Part shown: in pieces, positions 1-5,345 of the stretch
Position numbering within the stretch: position 1 is the first letter of the stretch
Layout: each line of letters begins with the position of its first letter
From: an archaeon
GTDB taxonomy: Archaea; Thermoproteota; Bathyarchaeia; TCS64
NCBI GenBank assembly: GCA_020444005.1
Contig: JAHLLU010000161.1
Span: forward strand, 1-5,441
DNA: 5,441 bases
Reading direction: 5' to 3'
The notes under the pieces: generated by a model
The model's database searches: none
What the model was told of the DNA's origin: nothing
The model's input: only the letters and a program-made list of their open reading frames with translations
Position numbers and translations under genes: made by a program

Positions 1-510
1 GATGGCTGCACCAGTTGTCTCAAGGCTACCCCACGAGACAACCTCACTGCCTTCCGTGACACCAACCTTAACGCTATCATACTTGGTACGTTGAAGCCCC
101 ATACTACCCATCAAAGCAGTAGGATGAGCACGCCCATCCCCCGGAGTATCAACAACCGGCAAACCAAGAGCAGCCGCAATAACCCAGCCACCGAAACTAT
201 TCTGTCCCCCGTTCTCAGCAGCTATCAAGCCGTGAAACTCTACACCCACATCTTTGAGCAGCTGTGCTGCCTTGATGAAATGCATTGGCTTTGTGTCACC
301 GGGTTCAGTTGGTGCACCAAGTGCGGCGCTTGTGATTACCTTCCAGTCTGGGTCAGCTTCCTCTGGAGCCCAAAGCTCCACTTTACCGATCTCAAGGGCT
401 AGGTATCCGTCTCTTAGACCCGTCTCGGGCCATCCTCCGCCGCCTCCTCCAAGGATGGTTCCCCCGATGGCTAGGGCTTTTACATCATCTTTAGTGATTA
501 TCTTAGGCAT
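1..510 (-). CDS. DUF917-family protein, N-terminal 170 residues (3' end beyond window)
   Basis: The gene reads leftwards from an ATG at 510-508 and stays open to the window edge, giving 170 residues. The N-terminus carries a glycine run (G21-G26, in ILGGGGGGWPETGL) and, at residues 121-130, DTPGDGRAHP. Both match conserved stretches of the DUF917 family, whose members usually have about 350 residues, so roughly half is present. Family members are often found near hydantoinase/oxoprolinase-type genes, and some are described as thiohydantoin-processing enzymes, but the substrate here cannot be inferred. No partner hydantoinase gene is visible. The gene lies 62 bases past the porAB stop on the same strand. 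It has no clear Shine-Dalgarno sequence, and a weak TATA-like box upstream suggests its own promoter and a short leader. Codons 139-169 counted from the coding strand's middle (positions 94-186) end only in G or T, unlike the first third of the gene. Confidence 0.85.
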   Translation of the reverse strand, partial: MPKIITKDDVKALAIGGTILGGGGGGWPETGLRDGYLALEIGKVELWAPEEADPDWKVITSAALGAPTEPGDTKPMHFIKAAQLLKDVGVEFHGLIAAENGGQNSFGGWVIAAALGLPVVDTPGDGRAHPTALMGSMGLQRTKYDSVKVGVTEGSEVVSWGSLETTGAAI

Positions 511-540
511 AATCAATAGTAGATGCTGATAGTTTTAGAA

Positions 541-550
541 ATATTCGACT
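541..550 (-). promoter_or_regulatory. Possible TATA box for the DUF917 gene
   Basis: On the minus strand the sequence CGAATATTTCTAAAA lies about 30-35 bases before the ATG at 510. This spacing fits an archaeal TATA element giving a very short leader, which agrees with the lack of a Shine-Dalgarno sequence. The match to a TATA consensus is weak. Confidence 0.3.
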
Positions 551-557
551 AAAAAAG
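550..557 (-). terminator. Oligo-T stretch downstream of porAB (possible archaeal terminator)
   Basis: Read on the minus strand, six consecutive T residues (complement of A551-A556) follow the porAB stop codon by about 17 bases. Archaeal transcription often ends at T-runs without a hairpin. No convincing stem is seen in front of it. It could separate the por operon from the DUF917 gene. Confidence 0.4.
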
Positions 558-572
558 GGATAAAATGGGGGT

Positions 573-2672
573 TTAGTACCAGGGTAGCTTGCCCTGCTCA
601 TCCAGCTTCAGATAGCTCTCCCAGTCCTCGGTGATGTGCCCCTGGATGATCTCCAGTAACTCTTCATCAACGTGGCGGAACCTTCTCTGAGGCTCTAGGT
701 ACTCTTTCACTGGCTTCAATTCACGGGGCTTGATGTTCAGCTTGAAATCTCCGTGATCTATCTCAGCGATTGGGTACGCGCCTGTCTGAACCGCGAGTCT
801 TCCGATCTCCACAGTCTTTGATGGGTCAAAGTACCATCCTGTGGTACATGGCTGATGTACCTGTAGGTATGCCATGCCCTCTCCGTTTCTGGTGATCTCG
901 GCTGCCTTCTGGATCTTGCGCTTGAAGTCAGGTATGTACGCTAGGCTTGCAGAAGCAATGTAGGGTATCCTGTGTGCCGCCATGATCATCAGCATGTTCT
1001 TACGGCGCTGGGGCTTGCCCTTCCAGATACTACCGACTGGAGTGGTGCTTGTGGCTGCAAACTCGGGGGTGCTTCCGCTCCTCTGGATTCCTGTATTCAT
1101 GTATGCCTCGTTATCGTAGCATAGCCAGATTATGGATTCTCCACGCTCAGCGGCTCCGCTGATGCTTTGGAGACCAATGTCATAGGTACCGCCGTCACCA
1201 GCGTAGCTAGTCACGTAGACCTTGTCTGCCTTGCCCTTTGCCTTCAATGCACGATAGGCGCCTGTCTCATAGGCTGCTGCCGCTGCGAAGTTTGCTAGTA
1301 CCCATGGTACCCTGACTACTCCACCGTAGTTGACGCCGCTGCAGTTTGGTGGATTCATTACTATTGTGTTCTCGCCCAAGGTGTTCAGTAGGGTTCTGAC
1401 GATGATGCTTGCTCCACATCCTGCGCAGCCGTCGCTGCCGGGGTACATACAGCTATCGTTCTCTATCTCTACTGGTGGCGCCATTCCGGGCATAGCGTGT
1501 GAAACGAACTCGACTTCCTCTGTGAGTTTCTTGCCCTTGTTTCCGATGACCTTCTTGCTCATCTTGTATAGGTCGTCGATGGGTATGTCCTCGCCGCCGA
1601 GTCCAGTGACGAATCCCTGAACGGGTACACGGATGCCGGTGTTATACAGGTATGATTTAACGTCTTGGAACGCCATACCGCCGCCTGTACCATGCATTAG
1701 GCACCTGTCAACAACGCCGATGCTGTCCACCTGCTCAGCTAGCTCGATTAGCTCCTCATTGGGGAATGGACGCATGTATCTTAGCTTCAGTAGACCGATC
1801 TTCTCGCCCTCATTTCTGAGCTTGTCAACCGCTCTACGTGCCGCAGTGGTCATGCTGCCCATAGTGACCATTAGACTATCAGCATCATCGCATCTGTACT
1901 TTTCAACCAAGCCTCCGTAGCTTCGTCCAAAGGTCTCGCCAAAGCTCTTGTCAACCTCTCTGATTACATCCTTAGCGCCGTTGAGTAGTTTCTCGTACTC
2001 TTTACGCAGTGGTGTATGCATCTGTGCGGGGATTGACGCGCTTGGCCAAGCCTTGCTCTCAGTGGGGTCCACTGGGTATGGTGCCTTATACGCTGGCAAC
2101 CAGTCGTCTACTGCATCCTGATCAGGCATGTAGACGCGTTCCTGGCTATAGCTCAGATAGAAACCGTCAAGGCTGATCATAGTTGGTAAGAGTACCCTGT
2201 AGTCTTCTGCGATCTTAAAGTTCATCAAGGTCATGTCGAGGCACTCTTGGTTGGTCTCAACAAAGTTGACGAGCCATCCAAGGTTCATCTCGGGCATGAT
2301 ATCGCTATAGTCGGGTCCGAGGCTCCAATACCATCCAAGGGTCCTGTTTGCAACAGCCATGACTATGGGAGTCCTATAGTTGACTGCCTGTGCAACGATC
2401 TCATGCATGTAGGCTAAGCCTTCACTGCATGTGGCTGTGAATGTACGTGCACCGACCAGTGATGCTCCGACAGCAGCTGCCATACAGCTGTGCTCGCCCT
2501 CTGTGTGAATGTACTCTGCGTCAAGTTTTCCATCAGCTACGAAGTCGCTGAGGTACTCGATGATTGTTGTTTGGGGTGTGATAGGGAACGCGGGTATGAC
2601 CTCTGTTCTTGCTAGTCTAACGCCGTGGGCTATCGCCTTGTTTCCCGGCATTACGTCAAAGTCTTGTGGCAT
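573..2672 (-). CDS. porAB: Fused alpha-beta subunit of pyruvate/2-oxoacid:ferredoxin oxidoreductase
   Basis: This 699-residue protein joins PorA (about residues 1-390) to PorB (about 400-699). The complex oxidises a 2-oxoacid with CoA to acyl-CoA and CO2 and reduces ferredoxin, or runs in reverse. In the alpha part, PITP (30-33) has the substrate-contacting Thr32, EGEH (58-61) contains the presumed TPP-activating Glu60, and ANR (108-110) has the substrate-binding Arg110. The beta part has four cysteines for the proximal [4Fe-4S] cluster (C416, C419, C444, C609), the TPP/Mg motif GDG (492-494) through DNEAYMNTG (520-528), and PCTTGW around C609. The start chosen is the ATG at 2672-2670. It overlaps the porD stop by one base (TAATG) and follows GGAGG by 10 bases. 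An in-frame ATG 15 codons upstream lies inside porD and is less likely. The loop at residues 113-124 and the NPPNC motif (440-444) differ from ordinary Por proteins, so pyruvate as substrate is probable but not certain. Confidence 0.93.
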   Translation of the reverse strand: MPQDFDVMPGNKAIAHGVRLARTEVIPAFPITPQTTIIEYLSDFVADGKLDAEYIHTEGEHSCMAAAVGASLVGARTFTATCSEGLAYMHEIVAQAVNYRTPIVMAVANRTLGWYWSLGPDYSDIMPEMNLGWLVNFVETNQECLDMTLMNFKIAEDYRVLLPTMISLDGFYLSYSQERVYMPDQDAVDDWLPAYKAPYPVDPTESKAWPSASIPAQMHTPLRKEYEKLLNGAKDVIREVDKSFGETFGRSYGGLVEKYRCDDADSLMVTMGSMTTAARRAVDKLRNEGEKIGLLKLRYMRPFPNEELIELAEQVDSIGVVDRCLMHGTGGGMAFQDVKSYLYNTGIRVPVQGFVTGLGGEDIPIDDLYKMSKKVIGNKGKKLTEEVEFVSHAMPGMAPPVEIENDSCMYPGSDGCAGCGASIIVRTLLNTLGENTIVMNPPNCSGVNYGGVVRVPWVLANFAAAAAYETGAYRALKAKGKADKVYVTSYAGDGGTYDIGLQSISGAAERGESIIWLCYDNEAYMNTGIQRSGSTPEFAATSTTPVGSIWKGKPQRRKNMLMIMAAHRIPYIASASLAYIPDFKRKIQKAAEITRNGEGMAYLQVHQPCTTGWYFDPSKTVEIGRLAVQTGAYPIAEIDHGDFKLNIKPRELKPVKEYLEPQRRFRHVDEELLEIIQGHITEDWESYLKLDEQGKLPWY

Positions 2673-2950
2673 TATGCTTCTTCCTCCTTTTTCATCTCGA
2701 TGGCTTTCTGTGGGCACTCGTTGGCGCAGATGCCGCAGCCCTTGCAGAACCTGTAATCGATCTCTGCTTTCCCATCATCATCCTTGGTGATTGCTTCCTC
2801 TGGACAATAGCTGATACATAGGCCACAGCCTACGCAGCCTTCCTTGTCTATAATGGGCTTGTAGACACGCCAGTTGGCGACGTATTTGCCGCCCTTGACG
2901 CCTATGTCGTTTAGCCCGAATGCTGTTATCTTTGATTTATCTTGTACCAT
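2672..2950 (-). CDS. porD: Delta subunit (2x[4Fe-4S] ferredoxin) of 2-oxoacid:ferredoxin oxidoreductase
   Basis: This 92-residue ferredoxin-like subunit passes electrons from the TPP/cluster site of the alpha-beta chain to external ferredoxin. Two complete CxxCxxCxxxCP motifs are visible: C39, C42, C45, C49 and C69, C72, C75, C79. A typical PorD N-terminal stretch precedes them (KYVANWRVYKPIIDKEGC, residues 22-39). The ATG at 2950-2948 is preferred because GGTGA lies 5 bases before it. An in-frame GTG at 2959-2957 is part of that ribosome binding site and would add only three residues. The gene sits between porG (9 bases upstream) and porAB (one-base overlap). The acidic/lysine-rich tail KKEEEA is encoded by the same bases that form the porAB ribosome binding site. 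Confidence 0.95.
   Translation of the reverse strand: MVQDKSKITAFGLNDIGVKGGKYVANWRVYKPIIDKEGCVGCGLCISYCPEEAITKDDDGKAEIDYRFCKGCGICANECPQKAIEMKKEEEA
2683..2687 (-). promoter_or_regulatory. Ribosome binding site deciding the porAB start
   Basis: AAGGAGG read on the minus strand ends 10 bases before the ATG at 2672. It lies inside the last codons of porD, so the two genes are probably translationally coupled. It supports ATG 2672 over the upstream in-frame ATG at 2717. Confidence 0.8.
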
Positions 2951-2955
2951 GTTTT

Positions 2956-2960
2956 TCACC
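2956..2960 (-). promoter_or_regulatory. Ribosome binding site deciding the porD start
   Basis: GGTGA (minus strand) begins with the last base of the porG stop codon TAG and lies 5 bases before the ATG at 2950. It favours ATG 2950 over the GTG at 2959, which falls inside this motif. Confidence 0.75.
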
Positions 2961-3520
2961 TAGAAGCTCTTCACTACCGCCTTGTCGTAGCCTGCTTGGG
3001 CTGCTTTCTTGTTGGGCTCGGCTAGCCTCTCTGGGAACCGTTTATCGATTGCCTTGAATATGCTCTCCATCTTCAGTAAGCCAGTTGTCTTGGCGAATAC
3101 GCCTAGCATCACTGTGTTAGGGATGGGTCTTCCTATGGTCTCTACCGCGATGGCTGTCGCGTCCAATACACCGACGGTTCGAAGGTCTTTCTTGAATATC
3201 TCCTTGGTCTCGTCTGGTGTCTTATGTGTGTTCCAGATTACCACGCCCTTGTCCTTCAATCCCTGTGTGATGTCCATCTGCTCGGGCATCAGTGGATCAA
3301 GTACCAGCAGGTACTCTGGGTAGTAGATCATGGATCTTGTTGCTTCATTCTCTTCACCAATCTGGGCAAACGCAAGAACGGGTGCTCCCCTTCGGGCGCT
3401 GCCATACATTGGGAAAGCGCGGCAGAACTTGTCTTCATAGCTCGCCGCAATCGCAATAAGCTCACCGCATGCGACGACTCCTTGACCGCCCATGCCGTGA
3501 AGCCTAATTTCTTCTACCAT
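2960..3520 (-). CDS. porG: Gamma subunit of pyruvate/2-oxoacid:ferredoxin oxidoreductase
   Basis: This is a 186-residue gamma subunit (normal length for the family), the part of the complex implicated in CoA binding. Family signatures are GMGGQGVV (residues 9-16), the AFPMYGSARRGAPV stretch (35-48), and GRPIPNTVMLGVFAKTTGL in the C-terminal half, followed by the usual FPERLAEPN. The start is the ATG at 3520-3518, with GAGG 8 bases upstream. It is the first gene of a three-gene operon in the order gamma-delta-(alpha-beta), the usual order of archaeal por/vor clusters except that the last two subunits are fused. Transcription probably starts in the AT-rich region at 3600-3660. The family cannot by itself distinguish pyruvate from branched-chain 2-oxoacid enzymes, but the match to Por is good. 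Confidence 0.95.
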   Translation of the reverse strand: MVEEIRLHGMGGQGVVACGELIAIAASYEDKFCRAFPMYGSARRGAPVLAFAQIGEENEATRSMIYYPEYLLVLDPLMPEQMDITQGLKDKGVVIWNTHKTPDETKEIFKKDLRTVGVLDATAIAVETIGRPIPNTVMLGVFAKTTGLLKMESIFKAIDKRFPERLAEPNKKAAQAGYDKAVVKSF

Positions 3521-3528
3521 TTTTTATT

Positions 3529-3532
3529 CCTC
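3529..3532 (-). promoter_or_regulatory. Ribosome binding site of porG
   Basis: TGAGGA on the minus strand lies 8 bases before the ATG at 3520. Its presence implies a leadered por mRNA, consistent with a promoter further upstream in the AT-rich stretch. Confidence 0.7.
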
Positions 3533-3598
3533 AAAAGTATGATGTCGGGTTGAAGGGTCAATTGGGGGATCTATTGCCCAAATCATCTCGACTCTATA

Positions 3599-3614
3599 GG
3601 AATTAAATTATTCC
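3599..3614. repeat. Short inverted repeat in the por leader (possible operator)
   Basis: GGAAT and ATTCC arms of five bases flank a six-base AT centre. The repeat lies about 25-45 bases downstream of the TATA-like box for the leftward por operon, close to where transcription would start. A site there could bind a dimeric repressor, but a five-base arm in AT-rich DNA can arise by chance. Confidence 0.25.
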
Positions 3615-3636
3615 AGTAATAACACTTACTCTTGTG

Positions 3637-3652
3637 TATTTATAAAATATAT
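3637..3652 (-). promoter_or_regulatory. Probable TATA box of the por operon in a divergent AT-rich region
   Basis: The minus strand reads TATATTTTATAAATA here, a good archaeal TATA-type element. It would place the transcript start near 3615-3620 and give porG a leader of about 100 bases. The AT-rich core (3601-3665) is nearly symmetrical in composition and could also work on the plus strand. The rest of the 246-base divergent intergenic region (3521-3766) shows no gene with support. Confidence 0.45.
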
Positions 3653-3734
3653 ACAATAAATAGAATGGCTATGCTAGTTAAAGTCAAAGCAACGAGCCAA
3701 TTTCTACACAATAACTAAGCTATCTCTTATGCAT

Positions 3735-3745
3735 GGTTTATTATT
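3735..3745 (+). promoter_or_regulatory. TATA box for a leaderless DUF4491 transcript
   Basis: GGTTTATTATT is centred about 26-27 bases before the ATG at 3767, the spacing expected between an archaeal TATA box and its start site. Together with the absence of any Shine-Dalgarno sequence (CATCTACAGCT precedes the ATG), this predicts transcription starting at or very near the ATG. Confidence 0.5.
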
Positions 3746-3766
3746 CGCTGCTTCTCATCTACAGCT

Positions 3767-4039
3767 ATGCAGTACGCTGGAATAATACTGGGCATCATAA
3801 CCTTCGTAATGATTGGTATTCTTCATGTTGCAGTCGTAAAGATTGAGCGGATTTGGGGTGCTCATCTCTGGCCTTGGTTTGTTGTTATCGGTGTCTTGAT
3901 GGGTATCGGCAGTTTGTTTGTTGATGACGTGCTTGTCTCAGCGCTTCTTGGTATCAATGGTTTCATGTTTGCTTGGTCGGGTCCCGAGTTGAAAAAACAG
4001 AAGGAACGTGTTGCTCAGGGGTATTATCACGAGCACTGA
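3767..4039 (+). CDS. DUF4491-family small membrane protein
   Basis: This 90-residue protein has three predicted membrane helices (about residues 4-24, 34-51 and 56-71) and a charged C-terminal tail. The pattern GIILGIITFVMIGILH at the start, SALLGINGF (58-66) and the tail motif WSGPELKKQKERVAQG (70-85) match the DUF4491 family, whose usual length is about 90-100 residues. His20 is at the position where family members have a conserved FHP-type motif. The function of this family is not known. The start ATG has no ribosome binding site but has a well-spaced TATA box, so it is probably leaderless. It is divergent from the por operon and about 200 bases ahead of the radical SAM gene, which appears to have its own promoter. 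Its codons end mostly in T or G. Family assignment is from memory of the motif and is fairly strong; any role would be a guess. Confidence 0.85.
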   Translation: MQYAGIILGIITFVMIGILHVAVVKIERIWGAHLWPWFVVIGVLMGIGSLFVDDVLVSALLGINGFMFAWSGPELKKQKERVAQGYYHEH

Positions 4040-4044
4040 TTTTG

Positions 4045-4054
4045 AGGCATGCCT
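4045..4054. repeat. 10-base perfect palindrome after the DUF4491 stop
   Basis: AGGCATGCCT is identical to its reverse complement and begins 5 bases after the TGA stop. It has no loop, and no strong T-run follows, so it is not a convincing terminator. It may be a protein-binding site or chance. The rest of the 4040-4237 stretch holds only the promoter-like elements listed separately. Confidence 0.3.
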
Positions 4055-4103
4055 AAATCGCCTCCGTTTTCAGCAAACTACCATTTTAATGTTTACTGGA
4101 TTG

Positions 4104-4117
4104 GTAAATATTATAAG
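4104..4117 (+). promoter_or_regulatory. Probable TATA box of the radical SAM gene
   Basis: GGTAAATATTATAAG is a TATA-like box with purine-rich flanks. Transcription would begin around 4137-4141, giving a leader of about 100 bases to the preferred ATG at 4238 or about 17 bases to the GTG at 4157. Confidence 0.45.
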
Positions 4118-4123
4118 AGTAAG

Positions 4124-4138
4124 CTGCTGTATTAGCAG
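4124..4138 (+). repeat. Small hairpin-capable inverted repeat near the predicted start site
   Basis: CTGCT and AGCAG surround a five-base loop GTATT. It lies just downstream of the TATA-like box and just before or at the predicted start site, so it could be an operator rather than an RNA structure. The short arms make chance possible. Confidence 0.25.
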
Positions 4139-4227
4139 ATCACATCCAAACAATATGTGAATCAGGGTATCCTATTCATCACCAAAATGATCACAATAGC
4201 TCCTTGGTTTGCAAAATTGGATCGCCA

Positions 4228-4233
4228 AGGTGA
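4228..4233 (+). promoter_or_regulatory. Ribosome binding site deciding the radical SAM start
   Basis: AGGTGA lies 4 bases before the ATG at 4238 and has the same GGTGA core as the porD site. It argues for ATG 4238 rather than the GTG at 4157, which has no such motif in front. Confidence 0.65.
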
Positions 4234-4237
4234 TACC

Positions 4238-5344
4238 ATGACTCATCCTGAAACGAAAAGACCAACACCAAATGGGCTCAGCCCAAGAGATATTCCACGA
4301 GTAATCAGCTGGAATACCACGTTCAAATGCAACCTAAGATGCGCTCACTGCTATATGAGTTCAGACAGCCAAGTAGAGCTCGACGAACTATCAACAGAAG
4401 AAGGAAAAATGCTCATCGATCAACTCAATGAGTTGAGCAAACCAGTACTTATCCTGAGTGGTGGAGAGCCGTTGATGCGGGAAGACATCTTTGAACTGGC
4501 AAAATACGGTACCGAGAAGGGTTTGAAGATGGCTATGGGCACAAACGGTACCTTGATCGATGATGAGACTGCAAAGAAACTCGCTGAATCAGGTGTACGT
4601 AGTGTAGCTATCAGTATGGACTCTGCGAGACCCGAGGTACATGACGAATTCAGAGGCGTGAAAGGAGCATGGGAACGAGCCATAGAGGGTACGAAAGCCT
4701 GTCAAAGAAACGGAATAGCGGTCAGGTTCAACACAACTGTTACTCAGCAGAACTTTAACGAGATCGAGGACATACTGGAGCTCGCGGATAGTCTAGGTTT
4801 ACTGGATGTTCAGTTATTCTTCCTAGTCCCCACTGGACGTGGCAAAGAAGTGGAGGACATTACCCCTGAGATGTACGAGGATATGATCAAGGATGTATTG
4901 GTGAAATACGCGGACCACCCTATGACCGTGAAACCCACCTGTGCACCACAGTTCATGAGAATCGCCGACCAACTAGGTCAGGATACCAGCCGATGGACAA
5001 GAGGCTGCATCGCCGGAATGAGCTACGGAAGAGTCTACCCACAAGGCGACGTCACACCATGCCCGTATCTACCGATTAAGCTGGGAAACATCATGGAACA
5101 GAGCTTCGCCGATATATGGACAAACAGCCCCGTACTGAAGCAGCTCAGGGATTTTGATAACCTCAAAGGCAGATGCGGAATCTGTGAGTACAGGGAAAAA
5201 TGTGGTGGATGTAGGGCACGAGCCTATGGCATGACCACCGAGTTCATGGATGCTTGTGGTTCGATACATGAGCCACATGAGCTTCAGGGTGATTTCCTTG
5301 AGGAGGAGCCTTGGTGCACATATCAGCCAAAAGGAGTTGAATAA
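4238..5344 (+). CDS. Radical SAM/SPASM protein, AhbD/NirJ-like
   Basis: This 368-residue enzyme has the radical SAM motif CNLRCAHC (C31, C35, C38) near the N-terminus and the SAM-binding GGEP (75-78). Its C-terminal SPASM domain has cysteines C257, C275, C313, C316, C322, C325 and C360, which should hold auxiliary iron-sulfur cluster(s). FFLVPTGRGK (194-203), TCAPQ (234-238), GCRARAY (324-330) and FLEEEPWCTYQP (353-364) are close to AhbD, which decarboxylates two propionates of Fe-coproporphyrin III to make heme b, and to related NirJ/AhbC enzymes. The same family includes peptide-modifying enzymes, so the substrate is not proven, and no other heme gene is visible. About 20 residues (332-351) containing C340, H344 and H347 appear inserted relative to AhbD. 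ATG 4238 is chosen because of its ribosome binding site; a GTG at 4157 would add 27 residues. The next gene starts one base after the stop. Confidence 0.88.
   Translation: MTHPETKRPTPNGLSPRDIPRVISWNTTFKCNLRCAHCYMSSDSQVELDELSTEEGKMLIDQLNELSKPVLILSGGEPLMREDIFELAKYGTEKGLKMAMGTNGTLIDDETAKKLAESGVRSVAISMDSARPEVHDEFRGVKGAWERAIEGTKACQRNGIAVRFNTTVTQQNFNEIEDILELADSLGLLDVQLFFLVPTGRGKEVEDITPEMYEDMIKDVLVKYADHPMTVKPTCAPQFMRIADQLGQDTSRWTRGCIAGMSYGRVYPQGDVTPCPYLPIKLGNIMEQSFADIWTNSPVLKQLRDFDNLKGRCGICEYREKCGGCRARAYGMTTEFMDACGSIHEPHELQGDFLEEEPWCTYQPKGVE
5333..5336 (+). promoter_or_regulatory. Ribosome binding site for the last, partial gene
   Basis: AAGGAG in the final codons of the radical SAM gene lies 9 bases before the TTG at 5346. 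It indicates translational coupling and supports a real gene at the window edge despite the TTG start. Confidence 0.5.
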
Positions 5345-5345
5345 A

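Noticed and set aside
91..529. Two overlapping plus-strand open frames of 103 and 91 codons
   Set aside because: They lie antisense to the DUF917 gene, whose conserved glycine and DGRAHP motifs show the coding strand. Their translations are low-complexity and match nothing.
1330..1920. Plus-strand open frames opposite porAB
   Set aside because: They are antisense shadows of a clearly conserved PorA-PorB gene, with no ribosome binding sites or recognisable domains.
2509..2790. Plus-strand open frame across the porAB/porD junction
   Set aside because: It is antisense to two strong genes and has no family features.
3009..3553. Plus-strand open frames opposite porG
   Set aside because: They are antisense to a well-supported PorG and are Ser/Pro-rich, as expected of a shadow.
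3665..3718. 17-codon open frame with a TATA-like box about 21 bases upstream
   Set aside because: The spacing is tempting for a leaderless small peptide, but the frame is short, has no family match, and lies in AT-rich promoter DNA where such frames are expected by chance.
4045..4054. Palindrome as an intrinsic terminator
   Set aside because: It has no loop, and only a four-base T stretch lies nearby, so it does not form a typical hairpin terminator.
4157..4237. 27-codon N-terminal extension of the radical SAM gene from a GTG
   Set aside because: There is no ribosome binding site before the GTG, the ATG at 4238 has AGGTGA in front, and the extension precedes the region that related enzymes share. 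A short leader from the TATA box leaves some doubt.
4420..4683. Minus-strand open frame inside the radical SAM gene
   Set aside because: It is a shadow of the conserved GGEP-containing region.
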